A stretch of DNA of 64,000 nucleotides from G963668605 sp963668605 (lineage in GTDB: Bacteria > Acidobacteriota > Terriglobia > Bryobacterales > Bryobacteraceae): NCBI GenBank assembly GCA_963668605.1, contig OY764903.1, positions 5,208,001-5,272,000 on the forward strand, read 5' to 3'. Each line of letters begins with the position of its first letter. Position 1 is the stretch's first letter. Of this stretch, positions 51,575-60,651 are shown one piece after another. Both the position numbers and the translations under genes were made by a program. The notes under the pieces were generated by a model. That model was not told the origin of the DNA and ran no database searches. It worked only from the letters and a program-made list of their open reading frames with translations.

Positions 51575-52293
51575 TGCCGGAGAGCGTAATTCAAACGAGC
51601 AAGCTCAGCAAGGAATTCGTGCGTGATGAGTTTCACATCGTCGCGCTGCGTGAAGTCGACATCGAGATCCACAAGGGCGAGTTCATCGCGCTAATGGGGC
51701 CGTCCGGTTCCGGCAAATCGACGCTGCTGCATTTGATCGCCGCGATGGACCGCGCCAGCGGCGGGCAGATTCTGGTGCTCGGCCAGGATCTGAGCGCACT
51801 GGGCGACAAAGCCATCGCGCAGTGGCGCAACGCGCATATCGGTTTCATCTTCCAATCGTTCAATCTGATCCCGGTGCTCACGGCGATGGAGAACGTCGAG
51901 CTTCCGCTCAAATTGACGAACCTCTCCAAGAAAGAGCGCTTCGACCACGCGGCGACCGCGTTGAACCTGGTGGGCCTCGGCGACCGGTTCACGCACACGC
52001 CGCGCCAACTCTCCGGCGGGCAGGAGCAGCGCGTCGCCATCGCACGCGCGATCGTCACGGATCCGGACCTAATCCTCGCCGACGAACCGACGGGCAACCT
52101 CGATGCCGCGTCGGCGCGCGAGGTGCTCACCCTGCTCTCGCGGCTCAATCAGGAATTCGGCAAGACGATCGTGATGGTGACGCACGATCCGCACGCGGCC
52201 AAGACTGCCAGCAAAATTCGCTATCTCGAAAAAGGCGAACTGCTGCCCGAAGGTCAGGTTCCGGAAGATTGGTCGATGCCGGCCGGACACTGA
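51574..52293 (+). CDS. ABC transporter ATPase, MacB/LolD-type
   Basis: 239 residues: a single nucleotide-binding domain with Walker A MGPSGSGKSTLLHLIAAMD, Q-loop FIFQSFNLIPVLTAMENVELPL, signature LSGGQEQRVAIARAIV, Walker B LILADEPTGNLD and H-loop MVTHDP. The MacB/LolD family is recognised by this signature and the RxxxIGFIFQ region. It should energise the two FtsX-like permeases. It is the last of the four transporter genes, and the S55-type gene follows 122 bases later. Confidence 0.95.
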   Translation: MPESVIQTSKLSKEFVRDEFHIVALREVDIEIHKGEFIALMGPSGSGKSTLLHLIAAMDRASGGQILVLGQDLSALGDKAIAQWRNAHIGFIFQSFNLIPVLTAMENVELPLKLTNLSKKERFDHAATALNLVGLGDRFTHTPRQLSGGQEQRVAIARAIVTDPDLILADEPTGNLDAASAREVLTLLSRLNQEFGKTIVMVTHDPHAAKTASKIRYLEKGELLPEGQVPEDWSMPAGH

Positions 52294-52415
52294 GGAATCC
52301 GGATTCACGCGCGCAGATTGCCCCGCTGACCTTGATCTCGTTGATAATGAGATTAGAGTCGCACCATCGTCTGGGAGGAGTGACTTACAGTTATTCCACG
52401 CGAGGAAGAGGTTTT

Positions 52416-54275
52416 ATGACCATGCCGTTCGCCGCGGCGCTGCTTACCGTGGCTGTGTGCTGCCCCGCTTTTTCACAAGACCCGCAGAGCGTGCGGCCCA
52501 GAGCCGGCAAGGTGGAGATCCTGAAACTCGCCGACGTGAAGCCTGGCATGAAGGGCACGGCTTGGACCGTGTTCAGCGGCACGGAGCCCGAGGCGATTCC
52601 CGTCGAAATCATCGGACGCTGGCGCAACGCCTGGGGGCCCAATCAGGATGTGATCCTCGGCAAGCTGGGCGGCAAGGCTCAGCGCACCAACGTCGCCGGT
52701 GGAATGAGCGGCAGCCCGGTCTATGTTGACGGGAAACTGGTCGGCGCGATCGCGCTGCGCATCAGCGTTTTCTCGCCCGACGCGATCTGCGGCATCACGC
52801 CGATCGAACTGATGCTCGAGATCAACGACTTCGACAGCTCGCGTCCGGCCGATGCGCGCACGCCCGGTAATCTCGCGCCGCGCGCCGCGTTGTCCATGCC
52901 AGGCGAGTTGCTCGCACAGGCTGTGGCCGCCGGCGCTTCCTCCAATTTGTTGCGGCAGGCGCCGATGCTGACTCCCATCGAAACGCCGCTGGCGTTTTCC
53001 GGATTCCACGAAAACGTGTTGCGAGAATTCGGACCGATCTTTCAACAACTCGGCATGAGCGCCGTGCAGGGCGGCGCGGGTGCAGCGCTCAACAGCCCGA
53101 AGCCTGTTTCTGGTTGGCGCGATTCGCTGCAGCCGGGTGATGCCGTGGCCGGCGTGCTCGTGTCCGGCGATATGAGCGTCACCGGGTTGGGCACTGTCAC
53201 CTACAACGACGGCAAGCGCATTCTCGCTTTCGGCCATCCCTTTTTCAATCTGGGTCCGGTGGAGATGCCGATGAGCAAAGGCGAAGTCCTGATGGTGCTC
53301 TCCTCGCAGTATCAGCCCAACAAGTTCGCCAACGCTACTGGCATCGTCGGCGCACTCAAGCAGGACCGCCACAGCGGAATCATGGGCGTGCTTGGCGACG
53401 AAGCGCAAATGATTCCCGTGACGGTGAATGTGCGTTCCTTCGACGACAAGGACGTCGTCCGCAAGGAGAAGACGCTGCGCTTCAACGTCTGCGTGCAGCA
53501 GAAGTGGACTCCATACCTGATGATGTTCACGCTGTTCAATTCCATCTCGGGCCTGAACGATTTTTCCGAAGAGGCCACTTATCGTCTCAGCGGAAATGTC
53601 GAGTTTGCGGGTAAACAGCGCATTTCGCTCTCGACGATGCAGGCGCCCGGCGAAATGCCGATTCCCGCGTCGATGGTGCTGGCTGGCTGGTGGGGCGACA
53701 AGTTCAACCGCCTGTTTCAGAATGCTGTAACGCCGCCCGATCTGAAGAGCGTCAATGTATCAGTGGATCTGCTGCCGCAGCGGCGCATCGCCAGCATCGA
53801 AAACGCCTGGGCGGAACGCAGCGAAGTGGAGCCTGGAAGCGAGTTGCCTGTCAAAGTCTTTCTGCGGCCATGGCGCGGCGACCGCATCGAGCGCTCCTTC
53901 AAGATCAAGTTTCCCGCGGGTACGCCGCGCGGTGAGTACCGCATCCTGTTGAGCGACGCCGACACTTTGAACCGCATTCAAACCATGGCCGGATCGATGA
54001 ACCGCTTTATCGACGTGCCCCAAATCGTCTCGTTGATCAATCAGGAGCGCAGCAACGACAGACTCTACGTCTCGTTGGTGCAGGGCCGGCCCACACTGTA
54101 CTCCGATGACAAGACCATGCCCAGCCTGCCGGCCTCCGTCTTGAACGTGATGCAGAGTGGGCGCTCGGCCGGCCGGCCGTTCGTAGCCTCTGCCGAGACC
54201 GCACAGGAACAGATGAGCCTGCCGTTCGATTCCATGGTGAGCGGAAGTTACTCGCTGAAAGTGACCGTCAAATAG
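52416..54275 (+). CDS. Secreted S55-like (SpoIVB-type) peptidase with permuted motif order
   Basis: 619 residues from the ATG at 52416, which has GGAAGAGG just upstream and encodes a signal peptide (MTMPFAAALLTVAVCCPAFSQ). Residues 95-112 carry GGMSGSPVYVDGKLVGAIA, the nucleophile-Ser motif of SpoIVB/S55 (GMSGSPI). Residues near 263-280 carry TYNDGKRILAFGHPFF, which matches the S55 His motif (GALGH). In SpoIVB the His motif precedes the Ser motif, so the two halves appear swapped here. The C-terminal half (about 300-619) resembles no family I can name. It follows the exporter genes and may be processed or exported with them. A longer open frame upstream overlaps the ATPase gene and is excluded. 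Confidence 0.75.
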   Translation: MTMPFAAALLTVAVCCPAFSQDPQSVRPRAGKVEILKLADVKPGMKGTAWTVFSGTEPEAIPVEIIGRWRNAWGPNQDVILGKLGGKAQRTNVAGGMSGSPVYVDGKLVGAIALRISVFSPDAICGITPIELMLEINDFDSSRPADARTPGNLAPRAALSMPGELLAQAVAAGASSNLLRQAPMLTPIETPLAFSGFHENVLREFGPIFQQLGMSAVQGGAGAALNSPKPVSGWRDSLQPGDAVAGVLVSGDMSVTGLGTVTYNDGKRILAFGHPFFNLGPVEMPMSKGEVLMVLSSQYQPNKFANATGIVGALKQDRHSGIMGVLGDEAQMIPVTVNVRSFDDKDVVRKEKTLRFNVCVQQKWTPYLMMFTLFNSISGLNDFSEEATYRLSGNVEFAGKQRISLSTMQAPGEMPIPASMVLAGWWGDKFNRLFQNAVTPPDLKSVNVSVDLLPQRRIASIENAWAERSEVEPGSELPVKVFLRPWRGDRIERSFKIKFPAGTPRGEYRILLSDADTLNRIQTMAGSMNRFIDVPQIVSLINQERSNDRLYVSLVQGRPTLYSDDKTMPSLPASVLNVMQSGRSAGRPFVASAETAQEQMSLPFDSMVSGSYSLKVTVK

Positions 54276-54286
54276 AGCCCTTCACA

Positions 54287-56500
54287 ATGTCCCGAATCCG
54301 ACTGATTTCCCTGGCGCTAGCCGCGCTGCCCCTGACTTCGTTGGCCGTCGAAACCAAGACCTGGCTGCATAGCTCGCAAGCCGACTACGAGAAGGCCGAG
54401 GTGAAAGGTTTGTCGCTCCGCAGCGACGGACGCATCACATTGGCGCCGGCGTTCCGCGAGATCTTTGATTCTTCCGCGCCTTATCTCTGGGCGCTCGCCG
54501 AAGATTCCAAGGGCAACCTCTACGCTGGTGGCGGCGGCTCGGGGGGCTCGACGGCCAAGCTCTTTCAAATCGATGTCCATGGCAAAAGCAAAGTGCTGGC
54601 GGAATTAGATGGCCTCGAAATTCACGCCATCGCGATCGACAAAAAGGATCGCGTCTACGTGGCGACCGCGCCCGATGGCAGGATCTATCGCCTTTCCGCC
54701 GCTGGCAAGGCCGAGGTATTTTACGATCCCAAGGCCAAGTACATCTGGGCCATCGCATTCGACAGCAAACAGAATCTGTTTATCGCGACAGGTGATGCCG
54801 GCGAGATCCACAAGGTTACGCCCGACGGAAAAGGCTCGATCTTCGCGAAGACCGAAGAAGTGCATGTGCGCTCGATGGTCATCGATAAGCAGGACAACCT
54901 GATTGCCGGCACGGAACCGGGCGGCCTGATTCTGCGCGTCTCTCCGGCCGGCGAAGGTTTTGTTTTGCATCAGGCCTCCAAGCGCGAAGTGACGGCGGTC
55001 GCGGTGGCGGCCGATGGCTCGATCTATGCCGCGGCGGTTGGCGGAAAAACGCAACTGGCTGTCCCCATTCTGCCGCCGGCGCCGGCCACTGCCGCGCCTA
55101 CCGCAGCGCCCTCCGGGCCGCAACAGGCGCAACCAGCTACTCGCCCTGGGCAAGTACTGCCGCCTACTCTGGGAGCCGCCGCGGGAACTCTCGCGGGCGG
55201 TTCCGAAGTCTGGCGCATCGCCGCCGATGGCGCTCCGCGCAAGCTTTGGAGCGATTCGCAGGAAGTTGTCTACGCGCTTGCCTTCGACGCACAAGCGCGG
55301 CTACTGATCGGCACGGGCAACAAGGGCAACGTGCATCGCCTCGATGACTATCCTCTTTCCACTTTGCTTGTGAACGCCACGCCGACGCAGGTGCTGGTCT
55401 TCGCCAGCGGCCGGAACGGACGCCTGCATCTGGCCACGGGCAATATTGGCAAGGTCTTCCAACTCGGTCCGGAGTTGGAGAAGGACGGGCGCCTGGAGAG
55501 CGAGGCACTGGACGCCGCCGCCTTTTCGCGCTGGGGGCGCATTGCGTTCGAAGGCAAGTCTGAGCAAGGCTCGATTCTCTTCGAGTCGCGTAGCGGCAAT
55601 CTCGACAGGCCTCAAAAGAACTGGAGTCCATGGGCGCCTGTCCCGATCAGCGGTGACGGGGGCCGGATTGCTTCGCCCGCCTCCCGCTTCCTGCAATACC
55701 GGCTCACGCTAAAGGCGGGCGCGAGCGGACTGGCGCCGCGCGTTGACTCGATCGCCGTCGCTTACCTGCCGCAAAACGCCGCACCGGTTTTCGAGGATAT
55801 CGAGGCTACGCCCGCCAATTACCGCTTCCCCTCGCAAACGGTGACGCTCACGATCGCGCCATCGCAAAACATCACGCTGCCGCCGCTAGGCCAGAAGAAA
55901 AGACAGCAGTCCACGCTTTCGCTCTCGTCCGACAGCTCTTCAGCGTCTATGCAGTACGCCAAGGGTTATGTCGGTGCGCGCTGGCTGGCCTCCGATGAGA
56001 ACGGCGATGTGCTGACCTTCAAGGTAGAGATCCGCGGCGTGAAAGAGAGCGAATGGAAACCGCTGAAGGACAAGCTCCGCGACAAGTATTACGCCTGGGA
56101 TTCCACTGCGTTTCCCGACGGCGAATATCAGTTGCGCGTAACCGCTTCCGATGCTCCGTCCAATCCGCCGGCGAGCGCGCTCAGCACGAGCGTCGAAAGC
56201 GATCCACTGCTCATCGATAACACACCGCCGCAGATTCTCGATCTAAAGGGCGCTCTCTCCGGTACTGTGATCACGGCGACGTGGCACGCGAAAGATGCGC
56301 TCAACCTGATCGGCAAAGCCGAGTACTCAATCGACGGCGGCGAATGGTTGGTGGCCGAACCGGTGACCAGATTGACCGACGCGCAGGAACTTGATTACAA
56401 GCTCGTACTGGAGAACCTGCCTAGAGGAGAGCACACGGTGGCGGTCCGCGTGGCCGACGATTTCGACAATCAGACCGTGGAGAAAGTAGTAGTTCGCTAA
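54287..56500 (+). CDS. Secreted beta-propeller-like protein with C-terminal beta-sandwich region, function unknown
   Basis: 737 residues with a signal peptide (MSRIRLISLALAALPLTSLAVE). The N-terminal half repeats strands such as YLWALAEDSKGNLYAGGG, HAIAIDKKDRVYVATAPDGRIYRL, YIWAIAFDSKQNLFIATGDAGEIHKV and SMVIDKQDNLIAGTEPGGLILRV, which is the blade pattern of a SMP-30/NHL-like propeller. A Pro/Ala/Thr-rich linker lies near 265-295. The C-terminal part (about 560-737) has beta-sandwich-like repeats (GEYQLRVTASDAPSNPP, LPRGEHTVAVRVADDFDNQT). It lies 11 bases after the S55-like gene, so the pair is probably co-expressed. Ligand and enzymatic role are unknown. Confidence 0.7.
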   Translation: MSRIRLISLALAALPLTSLAVETKTWLHSSQADYEKAEVKGLSLRSDGRITLAPAFREIFDSSAPYLWALAEDSKGNLYAGGGGSGGSTAKLFQIDVHGKSKVLAELDGLEIHAIAIDKKDRVYVATAPDGRIYRLSAAGKAEVFYDPKAKYIWAIAFDSKQNLFIATGDAGEIHKVTPDGKGSIFAKTEEVHVRSMVIDKQDNLIAGTEPGGLILRVSPAGEGFVLHQASKREVTAVAVAADGSIYAAAVGGKTQLAVPILPPAPATAAPTAAPSGPQQAQPATRPGQVLPPTLGAAAGTLAGGSEVWRIAADGAPRKLWSDSQEVVYALAFDAQARLLIGTGNKGNVHRLDDYPLSTLLVNATPTQVLVFASGRNGRLHLATGNIGKVFQLGPELEKDGRLESEALDAAAFSRWGRIAFEGKSEQGSILFESRSGNLDRPQKNWSPWAPVPISGDGGRIASPASRFLQYRLTLKAGASGLAPRVDSIAVAYLPQNAAPVFEDIEATPANYRFPSQTVTLTIAPSQNITLPPLGQKKRQQSTLSLSSDSSSASMQYAKGYVGARWLASDENGDVLTFKVEIRGVKESEWKPLKDKLRDKYYAWDSTAFPDGEYQLRVTASDAPSNPPASALSTSVESDPLLIDNTPPQILDLKGALSGTVITATWHAKDALNLIGKAEYSIDGGEWLVAEPVTRLTDAQELDYKLVLENLPRGEHTVAVRVADDFDNQTVEKVVVR

Positions 56501-56507
56501 TTCAGAA

Positions 56508-56643
56508 CTAGGTCTGCGACCGCGAGAATATGTTCGTTTGTGGGGCAGTTTGTCAAGCCGCGCTCCGGTTGGCAACCGGCGCTCCGGGAGGGTTGCCAAC
56601 CCGCCCCACATGAAAACAACATCATCACTTGGTCAAAGAATTA
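56508..56643. repeat. Branched palindromic repeat, copy A (three-arm form)
   Basis: 136-base element that is the inverted, intact counterpart of copy B at 61881-63452. Read on the minus strand it begins CTTTGACCAAGTGATGATG, carries outer arm ATGTGGGGC, three palindromic modules with TTGGCAA, TTGCCAA and TTGACAA heads, then GCCCCAC and an end CGGTCGCAGACCTAG. Compared with copy B it lacks the GGATGGAATCC module. Its right edge supplies the TTA that is the stop codon of the thioredoxin gene. Confidence 0.85.
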
Positions 56644-57528
56644 GTGGAAGAGCTGGCGGACGCGGGGTTCCAGTTCCGCATAAGTCATCTCGCCCGGATG
56701 GTACATCCGCACGATGCCCTGCGCGTCGATCAGCACCAGCGTCGGCGTCGTGCTCGCTCCGTAAGCGCGAAAATTTTCTTCGTTGACCGGCGCCGGTACG
56801 TCGAGAAGTCCGGCATATTGTTCCTTGCGCACTGCGGCGATGTACTCGTTCTCGACTGCGGGCGCCGCGTCCTGGCCACGCCGCGTGTAGCCATAGCGTT
56901 GTGTCGGCGCGATGATGGCAAGGCCCTTGGCGGCATACTCTTTTTTCAATCGTGCCAGCGCGGGCGCCATCATCTTGCAGTCGGGACACCAGTGCGCCCA
57001 GAAGAACAGCAGCGCAGGTTTGCCCGCGGGCAGCGGCGCGCCTTCGACCTTCGGCGCCGGTTTACCTTCCAAACTGAGCATGTGAAGATTCTTCTGAATG
57101 CGGATCCGAATCGAAGTGGCGCGATGTGTGACCAATTCCTTCGTAAGAAAATCGACCGCACCGGAGCGTTCTCCGCGCGCGGCCAGCACCTGCGCTTGCA
57201 CTTCAATCGCTGCGCCGAGTGCGAGCGGGAGCAGTTTGTCGTCGTCGAGCTTGCGCCCCTTCAATTGCGCCAGCGTCAACTGGTGTGTCTCTTGCGCGTA
57301 GCTCTCGGCCCGGTCCAGTTGCTTCTCCGCGAGCGCTCCGCGGCTCAGCCAGGACAGCGCCGCCAGCAGCTCCGGAGTCACGCCGCGCTGTTTGCGGTAT
57401 TCGGCGATACGTCGTTCAGCCTGGGCGAAGTCCTTCTGTGCGATCGAGCCGCGCACATCTTCGACAATGCCGCGGGATGCAAGTGTCTGCGTAATCAGTA
57501 CGGCCGGAATCAGGATGCTTAGGATCAC
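56641..57528 (-). CDS. Secreted TlpA-like thioredoxin-fold protein
   Basis: About 295 residues. I place the start at GTG 57528 (MILSILIPAVLITQTLAS), which is a signal peptide preceded by GGGA eight bases upstream. An alternative ATG at 57573 would overlap the upstream gene. A helical TPR-like region (about 25-150; AQAERRIAEYRKQRG, AESYAQETHQLTLAQLKG) precedes a C-terminal thioredoxin domain (about 165-295) with the redox motif FFWAHWCPDCKMMAPAL and the cis-proline in ASTTPTLVLI. It probably acts as a periplasmic disulfide reductant. The TAA stop lies inside repeat copy A. Upstream neighbours are the isomerase and UxaE-like genes. Confidence 0.85.
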   Translation of the reverse strand: MILSILIPAVLITQTLASRGIVEDVRGSIAQKDFAQAERRIAEYRKQRGVTPELLAALSWLSRGALAEKQLDRAESYAQETHQLTLAQLKGRKLDDDKLLPLALGAAIEVQAQVLAARGERSGAVDFLTKELVTHRATSIRIRIQKNLHMLSLEGKPAPKVEGAPLPAGKPALLFFWAHWCPDCKMMAPALARLKKEYAAKGLAIIAPTQRYGYTRRGQDAAPAVENEYIAAVRKEQYAGLLDVPAPVNEENFRAYGASTTPTLVLIDAQGIVRMYHPGEMTYAELEPRVRQLFH

Positions 57529-57547
57529 TGCTTTATTCCCATCAGCG

Positions 57548-58594
57548 CTAAATCCCCAAGAGGTGCTGTGCATAGCGCAGGCTGGCTTCGAGGTCCTCGC
57601 GCTCGCGTTGCACGGCTTGCTCCTTGGGCACGGGCGGCGGGACCGGTTGTGGCTTGCCCGCTTCGACCAGACGCTCAAAGCGCACGAACTCCCAGGCCGG
57701 CGTGTTGCGGAACGCATTCCAGAATTCCGGTCTGCGGTAGGCGAACGTGCGCGCGCCGGTCACAAGAACTTCGAGCGACAAGGCGCGTCCGGGACACAGA
57801 TCAAGGTATTTACGCACATAGCCGTCGAGATCGACATTGCCCTCGCCCATGCGCACCCAACGCACTGCGGCGCCGTCGGGCACGGCCCACACATAACTGT
57901 CGCGGATATGACTGGTGAGCGCGTAAGGATGCAGCGTTTCGAGTGTGAGATGGGGATCTTCCAGCGTCCAGAGCGGATTAGCGGAATCGATGCAGGCACC
58001 TACGAAATCCTTGCCTGCGGCTTCGATCAACATTCGCACTTCCCGCGCCTGCATGTCGCCCGAGTGATTCTCGATGGCCACTTTCAGGTTGTTGTCGACG
58101 ATCTTCGAGCGCACCGCGCGCAGCACCTTCACGGTGTTTTCGATGTGGCCTTCCATGGGAATCGCGCCGCCGCGGTCCGCCGACGAGCCCAACACGGCGC
58201 GCACGATCTTCGAACCAACGATCACGGCGGAATCGGCCATGCGGCTCAACTGCTGCTCGGCGGTTCCCAGCGCGGAATCGAACATCTTTGAACTCGGGCA
58301 AATCGAGCGCATGCCGATCTCGATCTCGATGCCCCGTTCGCGCGCATACGCGCCAACCTTTTTGAGATGCTCGGGCTCCAAACTTCCGAGGAAACGGATC
58401 TCCGAAAAATGAACCACGCGCGCTTTCCACTTCTCGCAATAGTCGAGATATTGAAAGGGTGTCCAACCCTGACTGCGCAAGCTGAATAGATCGATGCCTA
58501 ACTTGATGTCCGGCTGCTTCTCATCGGGTTTTGCGGAAGCGGACAGCGAGGCAGCGGAGGCGCTGGCGAGAAAACTTCGACGATACATTGCCAT
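57548..58594 (-). CDS. Xylose-isomerase-like TIM-barrel sugar phosphate isomerase/epimerase
   Basis: 348 residues with a Tat-like N-terminus (MAMYRRSFLASASAASLSAS), so it may be secreted. The AP-endonuclease-2/xylose-isomerase-like barrel begins with IKLGIDLFSLRSQGWTPFQYLDYCEKW. Metal-site candidates are the Glu in VAIENHSGDMQ, Asp in GACIDSANPLW and His in YALTSHIRDSYVW. Such proteins isomerise or epimerise sugars, sugar acids or inositols. Acidobacteria have many copies. The 43-base gap to the UxaE-like gene on the same strand suggests a carbohydrate operon. Substrate unknown. Confidence 0.85.
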   Translation of the reverse strand: MAMYRRSFLASASAASLSASAKPDEKQPDIKLGIDLFSLRSQGWTPFQYLDYCEKWKARVVHFSEIRFLGSLEPEHLKKVGAYARERGIEIEIGMRSICPSSKMFDSALGTAEQQLSRMADSAVIVGSKIVRAVLGSSADRGGAIPMEGHIENTVKVLRAVRSKIVDNNLKVAIENHSGDMQAREVRMLIEAAGKDFVGACIDSANPLWTLEDPHLTLETLHPYALTSHIRDSYVWAVPDGAAVRWVRMGEGNVDLDGYVRKYLDLCPGRALSLEVLVTGARTFAYRRPEFWNAFRNTPAWEFVRFERLVEAGKPQPVPPPVPKEQAVQREREDLEASLRYAQHLLGI

Positions 58595-58637
58595 ATTATA
58601 GGGCCAAATTACGGGGCCAGATCAGAGGCGCCCGGGC

Positions 58638-60545
58638 TCAGCCGCGCAGTTGCTGCGCCAGCCAGACGACGTATTGCGAATTGCGCCGGCGCACCTCGGC
58701 CACCAATTCCGCGGGCAACTCATCGAGCTTTTCCTTGAAAAAGCGCCGGTCACCATTGGGCGATTCTGTGTCGCGGCAACCTACGACGTTGCCGACCCAG
58801 AAGACCAGGAACAGATTGCCGTCGACGCGGCCGCGCAGTGCGTCGCCAGGATACGAACCCTTGCCCATCGCGAGATACCGCGCCGCCAAGGAGCTCTCCT
58901 CGCCGAACGCCCCGGCTGCGGCGAACGCGTTGCAGCGTTGCGCCATGCGTTCATACAAAGCTTTCCACGGCGAGCCGTCTGGCTGCTCATAGAGCACATC
59001 GAACAATTGAAGCTGAAGTTCGCCGGAGATTTTGTAATTCACACGCCCGCTCGTCGCGCGTCCGATCTGCTCGAGCACGGCCGGCTGCTTGCCGCTACCG
59101 GAGTGAACGCTCAGCGTGCCATTGAAGTGGCGGGCCACATCGGCGAGTTCCATGACGCGAGCCGCGAGTTCAGCCAGTGGCTGTCCATGATACTGCGAGA
59201 CAACGCGCGGCAACAGTTCCGGCCACATCTTGCCCGCGGCGTACTCCTCCAAACCAACCCCGTTTTCAGCCGTGCTGTGCAACGTCTCCGGATACCCCTG
59301 GCGCTTCTTGAAACCCAAATTGGGCGGAACCAACTGCGCCGGACGCCCTCGCTGTTTCAGCCAGTGCAGATAAAAGATCAACTCTTGTGGCGTGGTGAGC
59401 GTCGCAGCTTCGTCGAGCGACGGTTCGAAATCGAACGAGCGGCCCAGGCCCGCGGCCGCTTTCTCGCGGCTGATGAAATCGTAGAGTTCTTCGTTGAGCT
59501 TCAGGCTTTGCCCGAACTTCAAGGCCAAGCGGCGAAGTTCGGAATCGGAAAGCTGGTAGACGCTATCGCCGATCTGGAACGTCCGCGAGAACTCGTCCTC
59601 GAGCCAGCCGCGCTCGTCGGGTGTGAACTCGTTGTGATAATGCGTCTCCACCTCTGCATTGCTCCACGCTTTCGGCGTGCGCTCGTCGGCTTGCATCTGG
59701 AACAGGCGGGAAGTGTCGGTGGTGAACTTGGTGAAGCCCGCCGCGGCATGAATCGCCAGTTTCGCGGCTTCCACGGAGAGCGCTATCTCGTCCGGTGTCT
59801 CGCCGCTGACGATGATGTGATCCGCTTCGGCGTTGTAGCCCTGCCGCCAGCCGGCACGAATCGCGGCCCAGAGTCCGGCATGATAGAGATGCTCGATGGA
59901 GACACGCGTGTGGCCGGCGGCGGTTGGGTTCTCACCATCGCGCACGTCGATGATTTCGTCCACCGCCATCTCGCGCGTCGCCGAAAGCTGCACGGTAGAC
60001 GCCATGTTCACGCCCGTACTTTTGTAAATGGAACGGTAAGCGTCGAAGACTGCGGGCAGACTGATCTCCGGATGCCGGTTGCCGGCTGCTATGGCGGGCA
60101 GCGCACCCTGCGGCCGCGGGAGAAAATCGCGGTCGACCTGCTCCGCGAAAGTCTTGATCTGATCGCGATCGGTCGACGCGAAGGGGCTGACACTAACCAC
60201 CACCTCGCGTCCGCCGCCCGGGCGCATGCGCCCGATTAGCAACGCCTTCGGAAACAATGCCGTGGATGGCGTGGCGGCTGACGACATGTGCAGCAGCAAC
60301 GCTTGCGGCGTTCCGCTTGAAAGCCCGTCCACCGCCATGTAGTATGCGCCGGAGTTGATCGGGTCGCGTTGCAGCGAACCGGGGTACGGAGTAATGCTGC
60401 TGAGCCCGAGCGCCGCAATGCGGCCCGCCAGGCGATTGCGCAGATCCTCGCTGAGGGTCTTACCTTCCGCATGCTGGAAAATAAGATCCGCCAGTGCGGC
60501 TGCCTCGCTCGCCTTGAGCGGCAACTCGATTGGAACTCCGGTCAC
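58638..60545 (-). CDS. Hypothetical protein, UxaE-like (tagaturonate epimerase family) candidate
   Basis: 635 residues from the GTG at 60545, which has a clean AAGGAG seven bases upstream, much better than the longer frame's start at 60575. Features include a glycine-rich block (GRMRPGGGREVVVSVSPF), a LSVHSGSGKQPAVLEQIGRATSG segment and ISGELQLQLFDVLYEQ near the C-terminus. The HSGS block resembles my memory of UxaE tagaturonate epimerases (HSGSDK), but the protein is longer than Thermotoga UxaE. I am not sure of the family. The long antisense frame across this gene is a shadow. It lies next to a TIM-barrel isomerase, consistent with sugar-acid metabolism. Confidence 0.55.
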   Translation of the reverse strand: MTGVPIELPLKASEAAALADLIFQHAEGKTLSEDLRNRLAGRIAALGLSSITPYPGSLQRDPINSGAYYMAVDGLSSGTPQALLLHMSSAATPSTALFPKALLIGRMRPGGGREVVVSVSPFASTDRDQIKTFAEQVDRDFLPRPQGALPAIAAGNRHPEISLPAVFDAYRSIYKSTGVNMASTVQLSATREMAVDEIIDVRDGENPTAAGHTRVSIEHLYHAGLWAAIRAGWRQGYNAEADHIIVSGETPDEIALSVEAAKLAIHAAAGFTKFTTDTSRLFQMQADERTPKAWSNAEVETHYHNEFTPDERGWLEDEFSRTFQIGDSVYQLSDSELRRLALKFGQSLKLNEELYDFISREKAAAGLGRSFDFEPSLDEAATLTTPQELIFYLHWLKQRGRPAQLVPPNLGFKKRQGYPETLHSTAENGVGLEEYAAGKMWPELLPRVVSQYHGQPLAELAARVMELADVARHFNGTLSVHSGSGKQPAVLEQIGRATSGRVNYKISGELQLQLFDVLYEQPDGSPWKALYERMAQRCNAFAAAGAFGEESSLAARYLAMGKGSYPGDALRGRVDGNLFLVFWVGNVVGCRDTESPNGDRRFFKEKLDELPAELVAEVRRRNSQYVVWLAQQLRG

Positions 60546-60651
60546 GTTGTTTCTCCTTAAGTTATGTCCGCGCACCCCTCGGGCAGTGCGGTAAACCGCA
60601 CCAGTGTGGGACTAGTAGTCAGCCAATTCAATAACGAAACTGAACCAATGC

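Noticed and set aside
58650..60239. Long antisense frame across the UxaE-like gene
   Set aside because: It is a shadow of a high-GC coding sequence; it has no recognisable domain, and the sense frame has a perfect ribosome-binding site.
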